A DNA stretch of 5,839 nt from an uncultured Eubacterium sp. (lineage in GTDB: Bacteria > Bacillota > Clostridia > Peptostreptococcales > Anaerovoracaceae), in the NCBI GenBank assembly GCA_905193765.1, contig CAJJPZ010000134.1, positions 1 to 5,839 on the forward strand, written 5' to 3'. This document shows positions 5,793 through 5,839 of the stretch, piece after piece (positions within the stretch are counted from its first letter, which is position 1; every line of letters begins with the position of its first letter). Under the pieces are notes generated by a model. It worked only from the letters and a program-made list of their open reading frames with translations, was not told where the DNA came from and ran no database searches. Position numbers and translations under genes: made by a program.

Positions 5793-5839
5793 ATGATAAA
5801 CATAGATGAACTTAAATTCGACGAAAAAGGCCTGATACC
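5793..5839 (+). CDS. hisI: Phosphoribosyl-AMP cyclohydrolase, 5' end only (HisI or HisIE)
   Basis: Only 15 codons are present before the window ends: MINIDELKFDEKGLI plus two bases. The LKFDEKGLI opening is typical of the N-terminus of HisI, the zinc enzyme that opens the adenine ring of phosphoribosyl-AMP (step 3). The position directly after hisF is the usual one. The metal-binding cysteines and any fused HisE (phosphoribosyl-ATP pyrophosphatase) domain would lie beyond the edge, so HisI and HisIE cannot be told apart. The start at 5793 rests on spacing from GAGG; 5787 is the alternative. Confidence 0.85.
   Translation, partial: MINIDELKFDEKGLI

Overview
The window holds most of one histidine-biosynthesis operon, preceded by the end of a ribosomal protein gene, all on the + strand. 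The gene set points to an anaerobic Bacillota (Clostridia-like) bacterium. The evidence is a short-form HisG paired with a HisZ regulatory subunit, a monofunctional HisB, an rpmB of the zinc-binding (four-cysteine) type, strong Shine-Dalgarno sites, and a textbook sigma-A promoter. Isoleucine in the his genes is encoded mostly by ATA. The family or genus cannot be fixed from this; a member of the Eubacteriales is only a guess.

Layout: bases 1-178 are the 3' end of rpmB (L28), closed by a strong intrinsic terminator at 188-218. The short gap that follows carries a consensus promoter (TTGACA, 17 bp, TATAAT; 230-258). Two overlapping inverted repeats cover its -10 box and predicted start point, and look like an operator. 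The predicted leader is only about 60 nt, so there is no room for a T-box or a classical his attenuator. From 325 to the end run hisZ, hisG, hisC, hisB, hisH, hisA, hisF and the first codons of hisI (or hisIE). They are packed with overlaps of 4-17 nt or gaps of 0-6 nt, with no internal terminator that I can see, so they should be one transcript with coupled translation.

How they work together: HisG and HisZ form the feedback-regulated ATP phosphoribosyltransferase (step 1). HisI opens the adenine ring (step 3), HisA isomerises ProFAR to PRFAR (step 4), and HisH and HisF make IGP plus AICAR (step 5). HisB dehydrates IGP (step 6) and HisC transaminates imidazole-acetol phosphate (step 7). Not seen are HisE (step 2, possibly fused to or just after hisI), a histidinol-phosphate phosphatase (step 8) and hisD (steps 9-10). 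hisD commonly sits between hisG and hisC but is absent there.

This is mainly an ordinary biosynthetic operon; I found no sign of an undescribed system. The parts most worth a second look are the double dyad over the promoter, the missing hisD, and the strong contrast in isoleucine codons between rpmB and the his genes.
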